A stretch of 64,000 nt of DNA from Armillaria gallica (Eukaryota; Basidiomycota; Agaricomycetes; Agaricales; Physalacriaceae). Shown piece after piece: positions 45,087 to 53,320 of the stretch. Below the pieces are notes generated by a model that saw only the letters and a list, made by a program, of their open reading frames with translations, was not told the origin of the DNA and did no database searches. The position numbers and the translations under genes were made by a program. The first letter of the stretch is position 1; each line of letters begins with the position of its first letter. Location: contig JBANDB010000015.1 of the NCBI GenBank assembly GCA_037576215.1, positions 1,116,001-1,180,000 on the forward strand, read 5' to 3'.

Positions 45087-46337
45087 CTACTCTTTTACCT
45101 CTTCGATCTTCGTCTCCGGCACAAGAGGTACTTCGTCCTTCTCCTGCGCTACCGCCCGGACCTCCCTGGGTTTTGGACAGTCCTTCGACAAGTGGCCCTT
45201 GCCTCCGCATCGGAAGCAGAGCCCCTCCTTTATATATCGGGCACAATTGACTTGCATCCTTGCGTTGGCGCCGGTCGCGGTTATCCACCTTCCCACGTTG
45301 TCCCTTTTGGGCATGGGCTTTGTCGAACTTGTCGTGCCTCCGGTGCTTGTCTTCTGCGTGTTGGGGGCGGTGATCTGTTTTTGGCCCTGTTGGGGCCTCT
45401 TCGGTTCTGGTCGTCGTTCAAACGACCCTTGCATCTCCCCAAAGACCCGCTGCTTCTGGCGCTCCTCATACATCTGGATGATGCGTCGCTTCCACTCATC
45501 ATAGTTTCAAGGGATCCCGTACCCGATGTCGGCGATAATTCGCGCGTAGGACGTGGGGATTCCTTTCCAGACGGCCCTGACGAGGGGGCCGTCTGCGCTC
45601 TGGTCGTGGAGTTTGTTAGTGAGTTTAGCTTCCCGCTCCATCTTCCGGAAGAAGACGTAGGCAGGGTCACCGCCCATCTTGATTTCCTCCATTCGCCGTT
45701 CGTGGACGAGTTTGATGGCGGGATCTCGGAACTGCTCCCTGAATTCGTTTTCGAATTCCTCAAACTGCGGGAAGCGGTATCGAGGACCTGCGTCGTAGTC
45801 GTTGATTTCTTCGAGGGTGGCCCCGAAGTCAGGCTCTATCGGTGTGTAGAGGAAGTCGCCTCGTCGGTGGACCCACCAGTCCTCCGCGTCTCCTTCCAGG
45901 AATGAGCAGAGGAAGGGAATCATCAGGGAAGATATTCCCTGGAAGTGCTGCCGGAAGACTGCAAAGTAGGTATGGCAGTCCCCCAGGAAGCGCTCGATGT
46001 CGTCGTGCTTCCCGCCAAACTTTCTTGGCGGGTTCAGGAGAATCGGCTTCACCCCTGTCATGGCGGGGGGAGTGTTCTCGTTCCATGGTCCGAGGGGCCC
46101 GAAGGGGGGCGGCCCGTTTCCTGCTGGTGGTCGTGGTATTGAGTACTGGTCCGGGTCCAGGCCAGGTCGATGGGGTCGTGGCGCTATCAGGGCCTGCTGT
46201 CGTGCATTGGCTAGATCTTCTTGTAGCCTGTCGTTCTCGGCTCAAAGCTGCACGTACTGCGCTTCGAGGTGCTGCATCCTTTGTTCTGCTGTCTCCTGCA
46301 GTGCTCCTCCAGTGCCCTGTCCCGTCGTTGCATCCAT
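45087..46337 (-). pseudogene. Element C gag
   Basis: ATG at 46337; 416 codons to TAG at 45087. The N-terminal coiled coil (LQETAEQRMQHLEAQYVQL) is followed by a TGA at 46242, then a Pro-rich linker and the retrotransposon gag/capsid domain (FGGKHDDIERFLGDCHTYF, FLEGDAEDWWV, FENEFREQFRDP, ~46020-45690). The nucleocapsid zinc knuckle CFRCGGKGHLSKDCPKP (C-x2-C-x4-H-x4-C) lies near 45190. A second TGA is at 45507. Gag packages the element RNA in virus-like particles. Apart from the two TGAs the frame is open, so damage is recent. Confidence 0.92.
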
Positions 46338-46488
46338 ATCTGCCTCTTGTCCGGCCCCCACCACCAGTCTGCTTGTTTTTGGGCCTTGGTACCCGCTTCA
46401 GCGGGGTCCTTGTCCTCGCGGGGGCGAGTCTGGTAGGGGGCTGACCCGAAAGGGGACGAACCCTGGTGGAAACGGGTATTGCAACCCT

Positions 46489-47814
46489 TCAGAGGGTTGC
46501 CCTTAACGCGCCGTTTCGTAGGCGGTCGTTCTCTGCTGCGGCGAGGGGCCGGAGGGCATCCTCCAACTCCCTCTGTTCGTCGGTTGTACGGAACCGTATA
46601 TGATGGAGTCGATTCCCCTCTGTGGGGGGGTACTGCTCTCGTCCCTGGTTTGCAAAGACGTGAGCCAGGATCGTATTTCGTCGTTGTGCGAGGGTGCCGG
46701 TGAGCACATCTCCCCGCGCAACCGCGAGGTAGTACCCCATTGGTTCTCGTACCCTTCTATTCCTTGCGGAGAACCGCCTTTCCACGTCTTGCCACCTGAG
46801 GTCCCAGGCGGCAGTCCTCTCAGGTCCGAAGATCTCCCGATCTCGGACCAATAGTTCGGGCCAGTCAAAATCTGCCCTTCCAAGGTAGAAGGGATCGCCG
46901 GCAATCCGCTCGTTTCCCTCATGGTCATATCGGAGGGGGTCGAACTCGTGGTCGCGGATGATCCGCTGTTGGTAGGAGAGGAAATCCTCTCCTGGGGAGT
47001 CGGAATCCTCGGCATCTGACTCTGATGGGAATGCCCCAAGGGCTCTGAGCTGTGCGGGAGGGGGGATGATGACTCGGGGTCGTATCCTAGCACGGCGGCA
47101 TAGGATGGGCGGTGGGCCTCCGGGGTATGGAGGGGCAGGGTCTTCGGAGTCGGTATCATGTATTGTGATAACCTCTCGTATTCCCAGTTCTGCGGCGGTA
47201 AAGCCTGGGACATCAGGAGGCTCAATGGGTTGGTCCCAGACCCGGAGGTTTGCAGGGGTATCTGCTGGTTGCCAGGTCCCAACAGGGTAGTCTGGATCGT
47301 CGTCGTTTGGGTTGTTGGCGGGGTTGGGTCCGTCAAGTATTTCAGTCCATACCGCCCTGGTCTCGGGGACAGAGTCCGGACTGGGGGTTCTCGGAACATT
47401 GCTTGGTCCTGGGGTTGCGTTTCTGGGTATCGGGGCAGTGCGAAACTCCTCCCGAGTCTCGAACCACTCGCCTGAGGAACTGTGCGAGGCGATGATCCTC
47501 ACGTTGTTCCTGCTTGTTCTGCGTGACGATGTTGTCGTAATCGTCGTGTTTGCGTAGGGGAGGGTGTCGGTGGTGGTAGCAGAGCGTCTGGGCCCCGGGG
47601 GGTATGTTCCAGGGATGTGGCGTGCGGGGTCGTGGACATAGTGGGGGTCGTGTGTGTTGCGGACTGGTACCAATAGTCCTATTCTCTGTAGTCGGTGTCG
47701 GATGGCTTCTTGAAAGGTGAGGATGATAACAGCGGTGAAGAAGAAGACTAGGACTGCCCCGGCGATTGCAGAGCTGAGTGCTACTAGTTGGGTATTGGTT
47801 AGGTCGGGGGTCAT
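46489..47814 (-). CDS. Element C leader ORF 4: 441-aa single-TM protein
   Basis: Intact frame. The N-terminal transmembrane segment at residues ~10-35 (LSSAIAGAVLVFFFTAVIIL) is followed by a basic patch (RHRLQR), then a long Ser/Thr/Pro- and Asp/Glu-rich region with Pro-rich motifs (PPYPGGPPP). The C-terminal third is charged and Arg-rich and may be globular (FDPLRYDHEGNERI...). The start ATG overlaps the stop of the preceding ORF (ATGA). It ends 152 nt before gag. No homologue is recognised. It is one of the few undamaged frames in the element, whereas gag and pol next to it carry TGA stops. Confidence 0.6.
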   Translation of the reverse strand: MTPDLTNTQLVALSSAIAGAVLVFFFTAVIILTFQEAIRHRLQRIGLLVPVRNTHDPHYVHDPARHIPGTYPPGPRRSATTTDTLPYANTTITTTSSRRTSRNNVRIIASHSSSGEWFETREEFRTAPIPRNATPGPSNVPRTPSPDSVPETRAVWTEILDGPNPANNPNDDDPDYPVGTWQPADTPANLRVWDQPIEPPDVPGFTAAELGIREVITIHDTDSEDPAPPYPGGPPPILCRRARIRPRVIIPPPAQLRALGAFPSESDAEDSDSPGEDFLSYQQRIIRDHEFDPLRYDHEGNERIAGDPFYLGRADFDWPELLVRDREIFGPERTAAWDLRWQDVERRFSARNRRVREPMGYYLAVARGDVLTGTLAQRRNTILAHVFANQGREQYPPTEGNRLHHIRFRTTDEQRELEDALRPLAAAENDRLRNGALRATL

Positions 47815-47936
47815 CGGCGCCGTTGTTGGCGCTGTCGGTACTGGTAGATGTCATCGTATAGGGCGACTAGCTGGTATACAAAGATTTGTATCCAGAGGAA
47901 AAGGATGGCGAAGTAGATTTCTTGTTCGCCGGTTAG
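47811..47936 (-). CDS. Element C leader ORF 3: 41-codon TM peptide, no ATG
   Basis: Frame opening with CTA at 47936, which overlaps the stop of ORF 2 in the tetranucleotide CTAA. It encodes one hydrophobic helix (IYFAILFLWIQIFVYQLVAL) and a basic tail (YRQRQQRRR) and ends TGA, overlapping the ATG of ORF 4. Without an ATG, its translation is inferred only from the repeated architecture. Confidence 0.35.
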   Translation of the reverse strand, partial: LTGEQEIYFAILFLWIQIFVYQLVALYDDIYQYRQRQQRRR

Positions 47937-48067
47937 TGGTCGTTCTGTTGGCGCCGTAGTTGTTGCACGTATTGGTTCAGTGCTATCCTGAGCATGATTA
48001 GCTGATAGCTGGCGAGGACCAGGAAGAAAAGCACGACGCAGAGTAGCACTTGCTGGTGGTCGTTCAG
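47933..48067 (-). CDS. Element C leader ORF 2: 44-codon TM peptide with CTG opening
   Basis: Opens with CTG (48067-48065), overlapping the TGA of ORF 1 as CTGA, and ends TAA at 47933. One hydrophobic helix (VLLCVVLFFLVLASYQLIML) is followed by a polar, basic tail (LRRQQNDH). CTG would be a near-cognate start. Alternatively the frame is reached by reinitiation or splicing. Confidence 0.4.
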   Translation of the reverse strand: MNDHQQVLLCVVLFFLVLASYQLIMLRIALNQYVQQLRRQQNDH

Positions 48068-48240
48068 GCCGGTGGAGGGAGTCGTGATGGGAGTCGGTTT
48101 CTGAGCCGTTCAGCTCGCCACATTCTGATTTTCTGGGCTAAGAGGTAGCTGCTGATGACTGCGAATCCTGCAAGTGCTACTGCAAGGAGGATTCCTGAGA
48201 TGGTGGTTGCGATGATGGTACCCGAAGGCCACCTGGGCAT
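48064..48240 (-). CDS. Element C leader ORF 1: 58-aa single-TM peptide
   Basis: ATG at 48240, TGA at 48064. After MPRWPSG there is a hydrophobic helix (TIIATTISGILLAVALAGFAV) followed by a strongly basic tail (KIRMWRAERLRNRLPSRL). Positive-inside charge suggests the tail is cytosolic. Overlaps the end of the upstream Thr-rich frame by 64 nt and ORF 2 by 4 nt. Confidence 0.5.
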   Translation of the reverse strand: MPRWPSGTIIATTISGILLAVALAGFAVISSYLLAQKIRMWRAERLRNRLPSRLPPPA

Positions 48241-48602
48241 ACGGGTTTGTGAAGGAGAATGTGTACGAGGTAGAGGTGATAGTCGAGGAGGGCGTTTAGC
48301 AACGTTGGTCCCTTAGTCAATGTTGACCTCGTAGTCGTCGTATCCACAGTAGTCGTACGGCCCTTCGTGGTCGTAGTCACTGTCTGGGTTTGGGGTTCGC
48401 AGACGTTTGGGGTGTTTTCATCCTTTTCTGTTGGTAGGACGACGGCGGCGGGGTCGGGTTTCGTACTTCTCTTCGGGGTTCTTTCTTCAGTTCTTTGGTG
48501 CAACGTTCTGTTGACGGGGCATAAAAGATCTCCGCGGTGTACGTGAGGAGATATAGTAGAAAGCTTCGAGCTAACTGTTATGGTCAGACTCGGGAATAAC
48601 AA
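48177..48602 (-). CDS. Element C Thr-rich leader frame spanning LTR and primer site
   Basis: Open frame of 141 codons from an ATG inside the 5' LTR (48602), through the primer-binding site, to TAG at 48177. It is Thr-rich (TVTTTTKGRTTTVDTTTTRSTLT) with one N-glycosylation motif (NRT). It overlaps ORF 1, whose TM helix lies in the next frame, so a Thr-rich ectodomain followed by a TM could once have been one protein. Coding status is uncertain. Confidence 0.35.
   Translation of the reverse strand: MLFPSLTITVSSKLSTISPHVHRGDLLCPVNRTLHQRTEERTPKRSTKPDPAAVVLPTEKDENTPNVCEPQTQTVTTTTKGRTTTVDTTTTRSTLTKGPTLLNALLDYHLYLVHILLHKPVCPGGLRVPSSQPPSQESSLQ
48562..48575 (-). other. Element C self-complementary primer-binding site
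   Basis: Adjacent to the 5' LTR, the minus strand reads GTTAGCTCGAAGCT. Its reverse complement, AGCTTCGAGCTAAC, matches 12 nt of the LTR (AGCTTCGAGCTA, minus strand, near 48740-48752), about 30 nt after the TATA box, where the transcript should start. This is the arrangement of Tf1/sushi-type self-priming. No tRNA-like TGG tract is present. Confidence 0.75.
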
Positions 48603-48963
48603 ACAAGGCGCTCTATCGATGCACTGCCTCTCACTTTGGGCAGGCCGATAGGACCGTGGAGTTTGCTACAGCGAGGCGTATAACGCGTGTAACTCTAGAC
48701 TCTTTGTGAGGAGAGGATAAGTCCGGTAAGATTGAATGTAGCTCGAAGCTAGGGTACATGGCTGAGAGCTGTTCTACTTATATACTGGTTCGTTCATTGT
48801 CTATATCTATTTGTCCATCTATCAATCCGTGCTTCGATGTATGGATACCGCACGGTATCCAGGAGTCGAAGGTATCGTGTTGAAGTCATTCGATTTAGGC
48901 GTGTGATGCTGAGGTGCCGAGATGCCGAGGTGCCGAGGTGGAAAAAATGAATAAATTGTAACA
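48576..48963 (-). repeat. Element C 5' LTR
   Basis: 388 bp. TATA box (TATATAAGTAG on minus, near 48775); the 24-bp expansion of a GAGGTGCC/GAGATGCC unit lies at 48910-48941. Ends as in the 3' LTR. Confidence 0.95.
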
Positions 48964-48968
48964 GAGGT

Positions 48969-50340
48969 AGGTTGACACTCTCCATCATATGGTGTTTGTA
49001 CTGTTGCTTTCACTGACCTGTGATCAGTGATTGGGTTTTCTGCCTTTTGGGTGGGGTGATTTTGGTTATCACCCCGTTCTGGTGTTGTATTCATGGGGTG
49101 ATTATGATTATCACCCCTGTTCCCTTCTCTTCTCTTTGTGGGTGGCTGTCATTCTTGTATCTCTGTTCCATTATCCTTGTCATCTTGCAGTATCGACCCA
49201 CTTTCCTAGGGCAGTGGCCATAACATGCACCCTGTTTCTGCTTCATCGTCCACTATTTAAATGCATGTCCTACCATGTAGTCACTTATCCTGTTGGGCTG
49301 GTATGGGTCACCTCAATCTGTATCAGTTGGCATCACCTCCTAGTCCATCCCCTGTTACAACTACGGCTGGGATTTCATGCCCATTTACCTGCATGCATTT
49401 CTTGTCAAAGTCGAGCACTATCTTGTGCCAATGCATGAACAGGGTGCTGATTAATACCTTGTATCAATCAATATTGACTACGTTGAAGTATTCTGTCCCT
49501 ACATATCCAGGCATTTCTACTTTAGAACTTGTTCCAAAGTTAATCTTTGACCGACTTCCTATTGTCCCCAGTTGTAGGGTGACTGGCACTGTCAAATTAA
49601 ACACTATCGCTTTTGATAGATCAGCACAGTTTGGTGATATCACTGTGGATGTGCTCCCCATGTCCCATAGAGCCAGTACAGTCAGCCTGTTTACTCTCAT
49701 CCAAGTTGACAAACACCATTTGTCATCCAGCAAGTATTGTGGCTGGGGTTTTGGTTGTTTTGCCACTCTCACCTTTACACAGCTGGTGTGCACCACCATT
49801 TCTGGTTCCTGGTCCATCATGTCCATTATCTCTTTTGAGACCTTTGGTCGTTCCACTTGATTGTGTGTCAGTTGTACATGATACTGGTATACTGGTTTCT
49901 CATCCTTGACTTCTCTGAAGTCTTTCATGGATAAGTATTTTATTCAGTACTGTGGTCCAGGGTCTGGTTCCTCCATGGCAGTCTTTTATTCTGAGTTGCT
50001 CCCACTCTCATCTGAGGATCCCATGGGATCCTCCCTCATAGCCGCCATCTGTTCCATTGACTGATATCTGTCTGAGTCTTGGAAATTACCATATATTTTG
50101 TACTCCACCTTCTCTCAAGAGATCTCCGAATCATCTTGAGATGGATTTGCATTGCTAATACTTCTCTCATTGTCACTATATGCTCCTCATGTCAAGTCTG
50201 ATGACTTGACACTTCTATCTTTTCTCTCTATTATCATGTCACCCTCATCTCGGATATCATCACCTAGATCATAGCATTGGTGGATTCTATCTGCCTTCAA
50301 TGATATGATGCAGAGATTATAGCATCAACTTTGTTTTTCT
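48969..50340 (-). pseudogene. Element A gag C-terminus and retropepsin
   Basis: Minus frame in phase with A's RT. Pieces: SDRYQSMEQMAAMREDP (~50040), EEPDPGPQY then TGA then IKYLSMKDFREVKDEKPVY (~49950-49890). The retropepsin at 49740-49480 carries TVLALWDMGSTSTVISP (active-site D-M-G instead of DSG/DTG) and VEMPGYVGTEYF. After the protease the frame degrades (TGA and TAG near 49330-49200) up to the element C insertion at GAGGT. Gag and pol appear to be one fused frame in this element. Confidence 0.78.
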
Positions 50341-50880
50341 AATGCATACATGCCTGGCCTGTCATAGCATGCTCTCCCTGGAAAAACTCAAGACTGCCAC
50401 CACTTTTAACATTCCCAGTCGATGAATGAATGCTGTTCTTACCTGCTGTCCCTCAAACTCTTACACACCATGTGTAGCACATTCAATGTTTGATGTACCT
50501 TTGACTTTCTCCACCATCATGTCAAGCCCATCCGTCATGCTATTCAAAAAGAAATGACACATTGCACTATAATTTATTTGTAGTCATTCTGCTGACTCTT
50601 GAGTACTCAGTGCTTACAGCTCAAGGGCCAACACCCTATACTAGCTGACTTTATATAAAGTATTTCCAAAATTGAGCACGAATGAAAGAGTGAAATCTGG
50701 TTCAAAGGAAGGCCAGCAAATCTGCAAAAAACCAGTCTGACTTGGGATGGCCTGGCCTAGATCCCCCGACTCAAAGGCCCAAATTTGGTAATCATCCCAG
50801 ATGCCACTATCACTTGCGCCATTGAACTCTACTGCTCCCATTTTTAAAGAAGGTGTAATGATGACCCTCAGCACACACAA
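50341..50880 (-). pseudogene. Element A gag, central part; 5' limit of recognisable A
   Basis: Minus frame fragments: YSAMCHFFLNSMTDGLDMMVE and GTSNIECATHGV (~50560-50460), then EFEGQQVRTAFIHRLGMLKV (~50450-50390). These are interrupted by TGA and TAA. The open piece 50641-50880 (containing QIWAFESGDLGQAIPSQTGF and a Trp/Pro-rich end) is in the same frame and probably belongs to the gag as well, but I cannot confirm its family. Upstream of about 50900 nothing of A, including its 5' LTR, is recognisable. Confidence 0.55.
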
Positions 50881-50899
50881 TAAACTGCTTTATATAATG

Positions 50900-52319
50900 C
50901 TTGCAAGGCCCACATCAGGGGCAGAGCCTGCTATGTTTATTCCCCTTGAAAGTATAATAGTATCTTTGTGTTACCTTTCTGAATATCCTTGAGTTCTGCA
51001 GAAGACTTCAAGAGAGTTTCAATCATGGTAATTCTAATCTGACTTTGTGCAAAGAACTTATCATCGATCAAACCTCACACTGGAAGTATTTGCTCGGTGG
51101 CAGCTGATGCTGCCACCAGCTCACATTTTCTCGGGCAGATGAAGCTTCGGCCAATCAACTCTATGGTGAGTGTGATAGTAACAGACAGTCACATGTAAGC
51201 AGTGACAAGCCAAGTCATTGCCACACCAAATATCCTACTTTCAAGGAGATATTTCAGCACTAGGCCAGGAGAGTTTTCCATAGATAGGAAATTTGTTGAC
51301 ATTGGACTTCGGCTTTTCATCAAATCTCAGAAACCATCATTCCTCTATAAGACCTACTACTAATGTACCAGGAATACACATTTTCAGGACCTCAGAAACC
51401 AAAATCTTCAACATTGAAACCCACTCATGTTCTCGCCTACATCAATGGTGCCCCCAGAGATCTATTGCTGATGGAGAAATTTTCTCTCATGTCTTGAAGA
51501 TGGCGCACTCCATGATGAACCCAGGTGAGTCCATATATATCAATATGCTGGATAGTGGAACTAGTTTTTGAGCAGTTTGACGTTCTGTTTTGCTCTTGGA
51601 TCTGGAGCAGTTTTGGATGAGGTCTTACCACATTATTTCATAGATCACAATTGTATGTGTTGGATGAGGTGATACCTGGTGAGACGAGTGACAGTCACTC
51701 CCAAGCTATCTATCAAGCATTGCATGTGAGTGACACTGCTCGAGCTGAATCCTTTGCTGATGCTAACCGTGTCCAGATGTATGTAAACGTGTGATGATCT
51801 TATTTGTATTACATTCAAGATATGTGCTGTATAACTCTTGATTGCTGTCTCAAAGCTAAAACAAAGAATGAACATACAAGACTAAACAAAAGTTCTCAGA
51901 GTTCATGACATCAAACTCTGAAGCACAACCTATTAATAGGTAAGCTGAGTCATACAGCATCTATGAGACTCAAATAGAATAGGTCCAAGGACAATATGGC
52001 ATCGTCAAAGATTTTCATGGACAATGTGAAGGGCTGGCAATTCCAGTAGGCATAGACTCGAGCCATCTGATGCCAGGTGCTTATTCTTCTGGCACAGGGT
52101 CACTAAAGAAGCCAGTAGATGGCATCACCTTGCTTACAGCAGCGGGATTTGAATGATGCATATATCACCTTTGCCATGCTCCTGCGCAATGAGAAGGCTT
52201 GTACTGTTCAGATTCTTACAATAGCTTCAGTCATGCGTTGTATATTGGTGCCGTGATGGTATATAAAGTTGTGCATATGCAGCGTAGCGCTTGTTTGTAT
52301 GACCTCTCCTTCTAATACT
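50900..52319. other. Unassigned degenerate DNA
   Basis: Short frames only (51293-51571 on plus, 51437-51875 on minus) with no motif I recognise and no consistent splice chain. It may hold remnants of the 5' end of A and older host DNA. Confidence 0.25.
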
Positions 52320-53320
52320 ATGTCTGGTATTGATACATGTATCAAGGTAGCGAAGTTTACTGCTGCAGCAGGCGATATGGCTCTGTTTCCCTTTATCAAA
52401 GGTGCTGCCAAATGCATAGTACTCGTTCTTGAGACCTTCAAGGTATGCCAGGATCTTCCCCCCTGGTGTTCATATTAATGAGACCTGCAGTGCATCTTGA
52501 AGAATATGAAGGATATGCAAGAATTGGCTGAAAGCATCATCATTATACTGGTTGTCGTGAGGGACACTATCATCAAACATGGTCCGACTAGTGCCATGCG
52601 TTTTCAGACGATCTGCATGGAGTATCAGATGTGAGTTGCTCTGCATTGTCTATCTATACTTCCTCATGCAATCAATGCACAGGTGCATGGCTGATCTTCT
52701 TTCCAAACTGAACAGCGGATGCAGGTCTCAGCATGGAATCTGTTAATACATAAGGGCCACGAAGGTCTCAGATGATATCAACAGTTTACGGCAATGAGCG
52801 CAGGCGATTCAGGATTCCTTCCTGGTAGGTGACTCAGTATCATCATTACCATCCACTCTTGAACAGGCAGCAGATTGGTACAATGACCATGACACAACTA
52901 GCTCTCTCCGACATCTATGATGAAGTTATTGTGGGATTCAGTGCTCTTACTGGTTATGTGGCGGCATCAGAGAGAAATGTCACATCAATCATCAAGAACA
53001 ATATCAAAGAAATACACACCTGGGGTGCTCGACAGAGCAAGAGCATGCAAAATATTTCAGAAAGATTACAGGGTTCTCAACAATGGCATATTTATAAGGG
53101 ACAGGTATGCAAATTTCAGTCATTCTACTTTTGTTATTTCAACCTTTGCAGGTCTGGGATGTCATTCCAGGTGACATTTGCATAATCAAACAGGTAAATC
53201 AGACATTAGAAAGCTATTGTACCATCGGGGACAGCAACACATGGAGGATCATTTGCGAATACCAAGCTCCTGGAGATAATGGAAAGGACCTGATGGAAGT
53301 GAGTGAATAACACCATATCC
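52320..53320 (+). pseudogene. HeLo-like / NLR-type N-terminal helical domain gene, degraded
   Basis: ATG at 52320. Exons 52320-52442, 52503-52630 and 52683-~52735 splice in phase. The product has FTAAAGDMALFPFIKGAAKC, MQELAESIIIILVVVRDTII and CMADLLSKL, the helical pattern found at the N-terminus of many Agaricomycete NLR-like and kinase-linked proteins (HeLo/4-helix-bundle type, associated with cell death or incompatibility). After a frame break (52740-52830) a second helical segment follows (LALSDIYDEVIVGFSALTGYVAASERNVTSII, 52895-53010), then QQWHIYKG, an intron (53107-53150) and VWDVIPGDICIIKQ. No nucleotide-binding domain is seen downstream. The family assignment is from remembered pattern. 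Confidence 0.45.

Larger units (their letters stand above)
39291..48963 (-). mobile_element. Element C: full-length Ty3 chromovirus, 9.67 kb
   Basis: LTRs at 39291-39654 (3') and 48576-48963 (5'), with a perfect 5-bp duplication GAGGT (39286-39290 and 48964-48968). GC-rich relative to its surroundings. Order on minus: leader membrane-ORF cassette, gag, a long linker, retropepsin, RT, RNase H, integrase, chromodomain. Gag and pol are in different frames (pol is -1 relative to gag). Twelve in-frame TGA and no TAA or TAG interrupt gag and pol. Inserted in the protease-RT linker of element A. Confidence 0.95.

Noticed and set aside
45080..45100. A -1 frameshift slippery heptamer at the gag end of element C
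   Set aside because: GGTAAAAGAGTAG does not fit X-XXY-YYZ; only the -1 frame relation is supported.
44100..45288. Start of the 419-codon minus frame at 45288 as an independent gene
   Set aside because: Its first ~65 codons overlap gag in another frame; it is simply the open pol frame running back into gag.
39688..46337. Reassigned TGA codon (alternative genetic code or readthrough) in element C
   Set aside because: Some CGA codons remain, the LTR differences are CpG transitions, and neighbouring older elements show the same skew plus other damage. Methyl-CpG deamination is simpler. Kept only as an alternative to test.
43724..46706. Long plus-strand frames across element C (for example 45066-45905 and 45842-46444)
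   Set aside because: Shadows of gag and pol caused by high GC; no motifs, and they disagree with the clear minus-strand domains.
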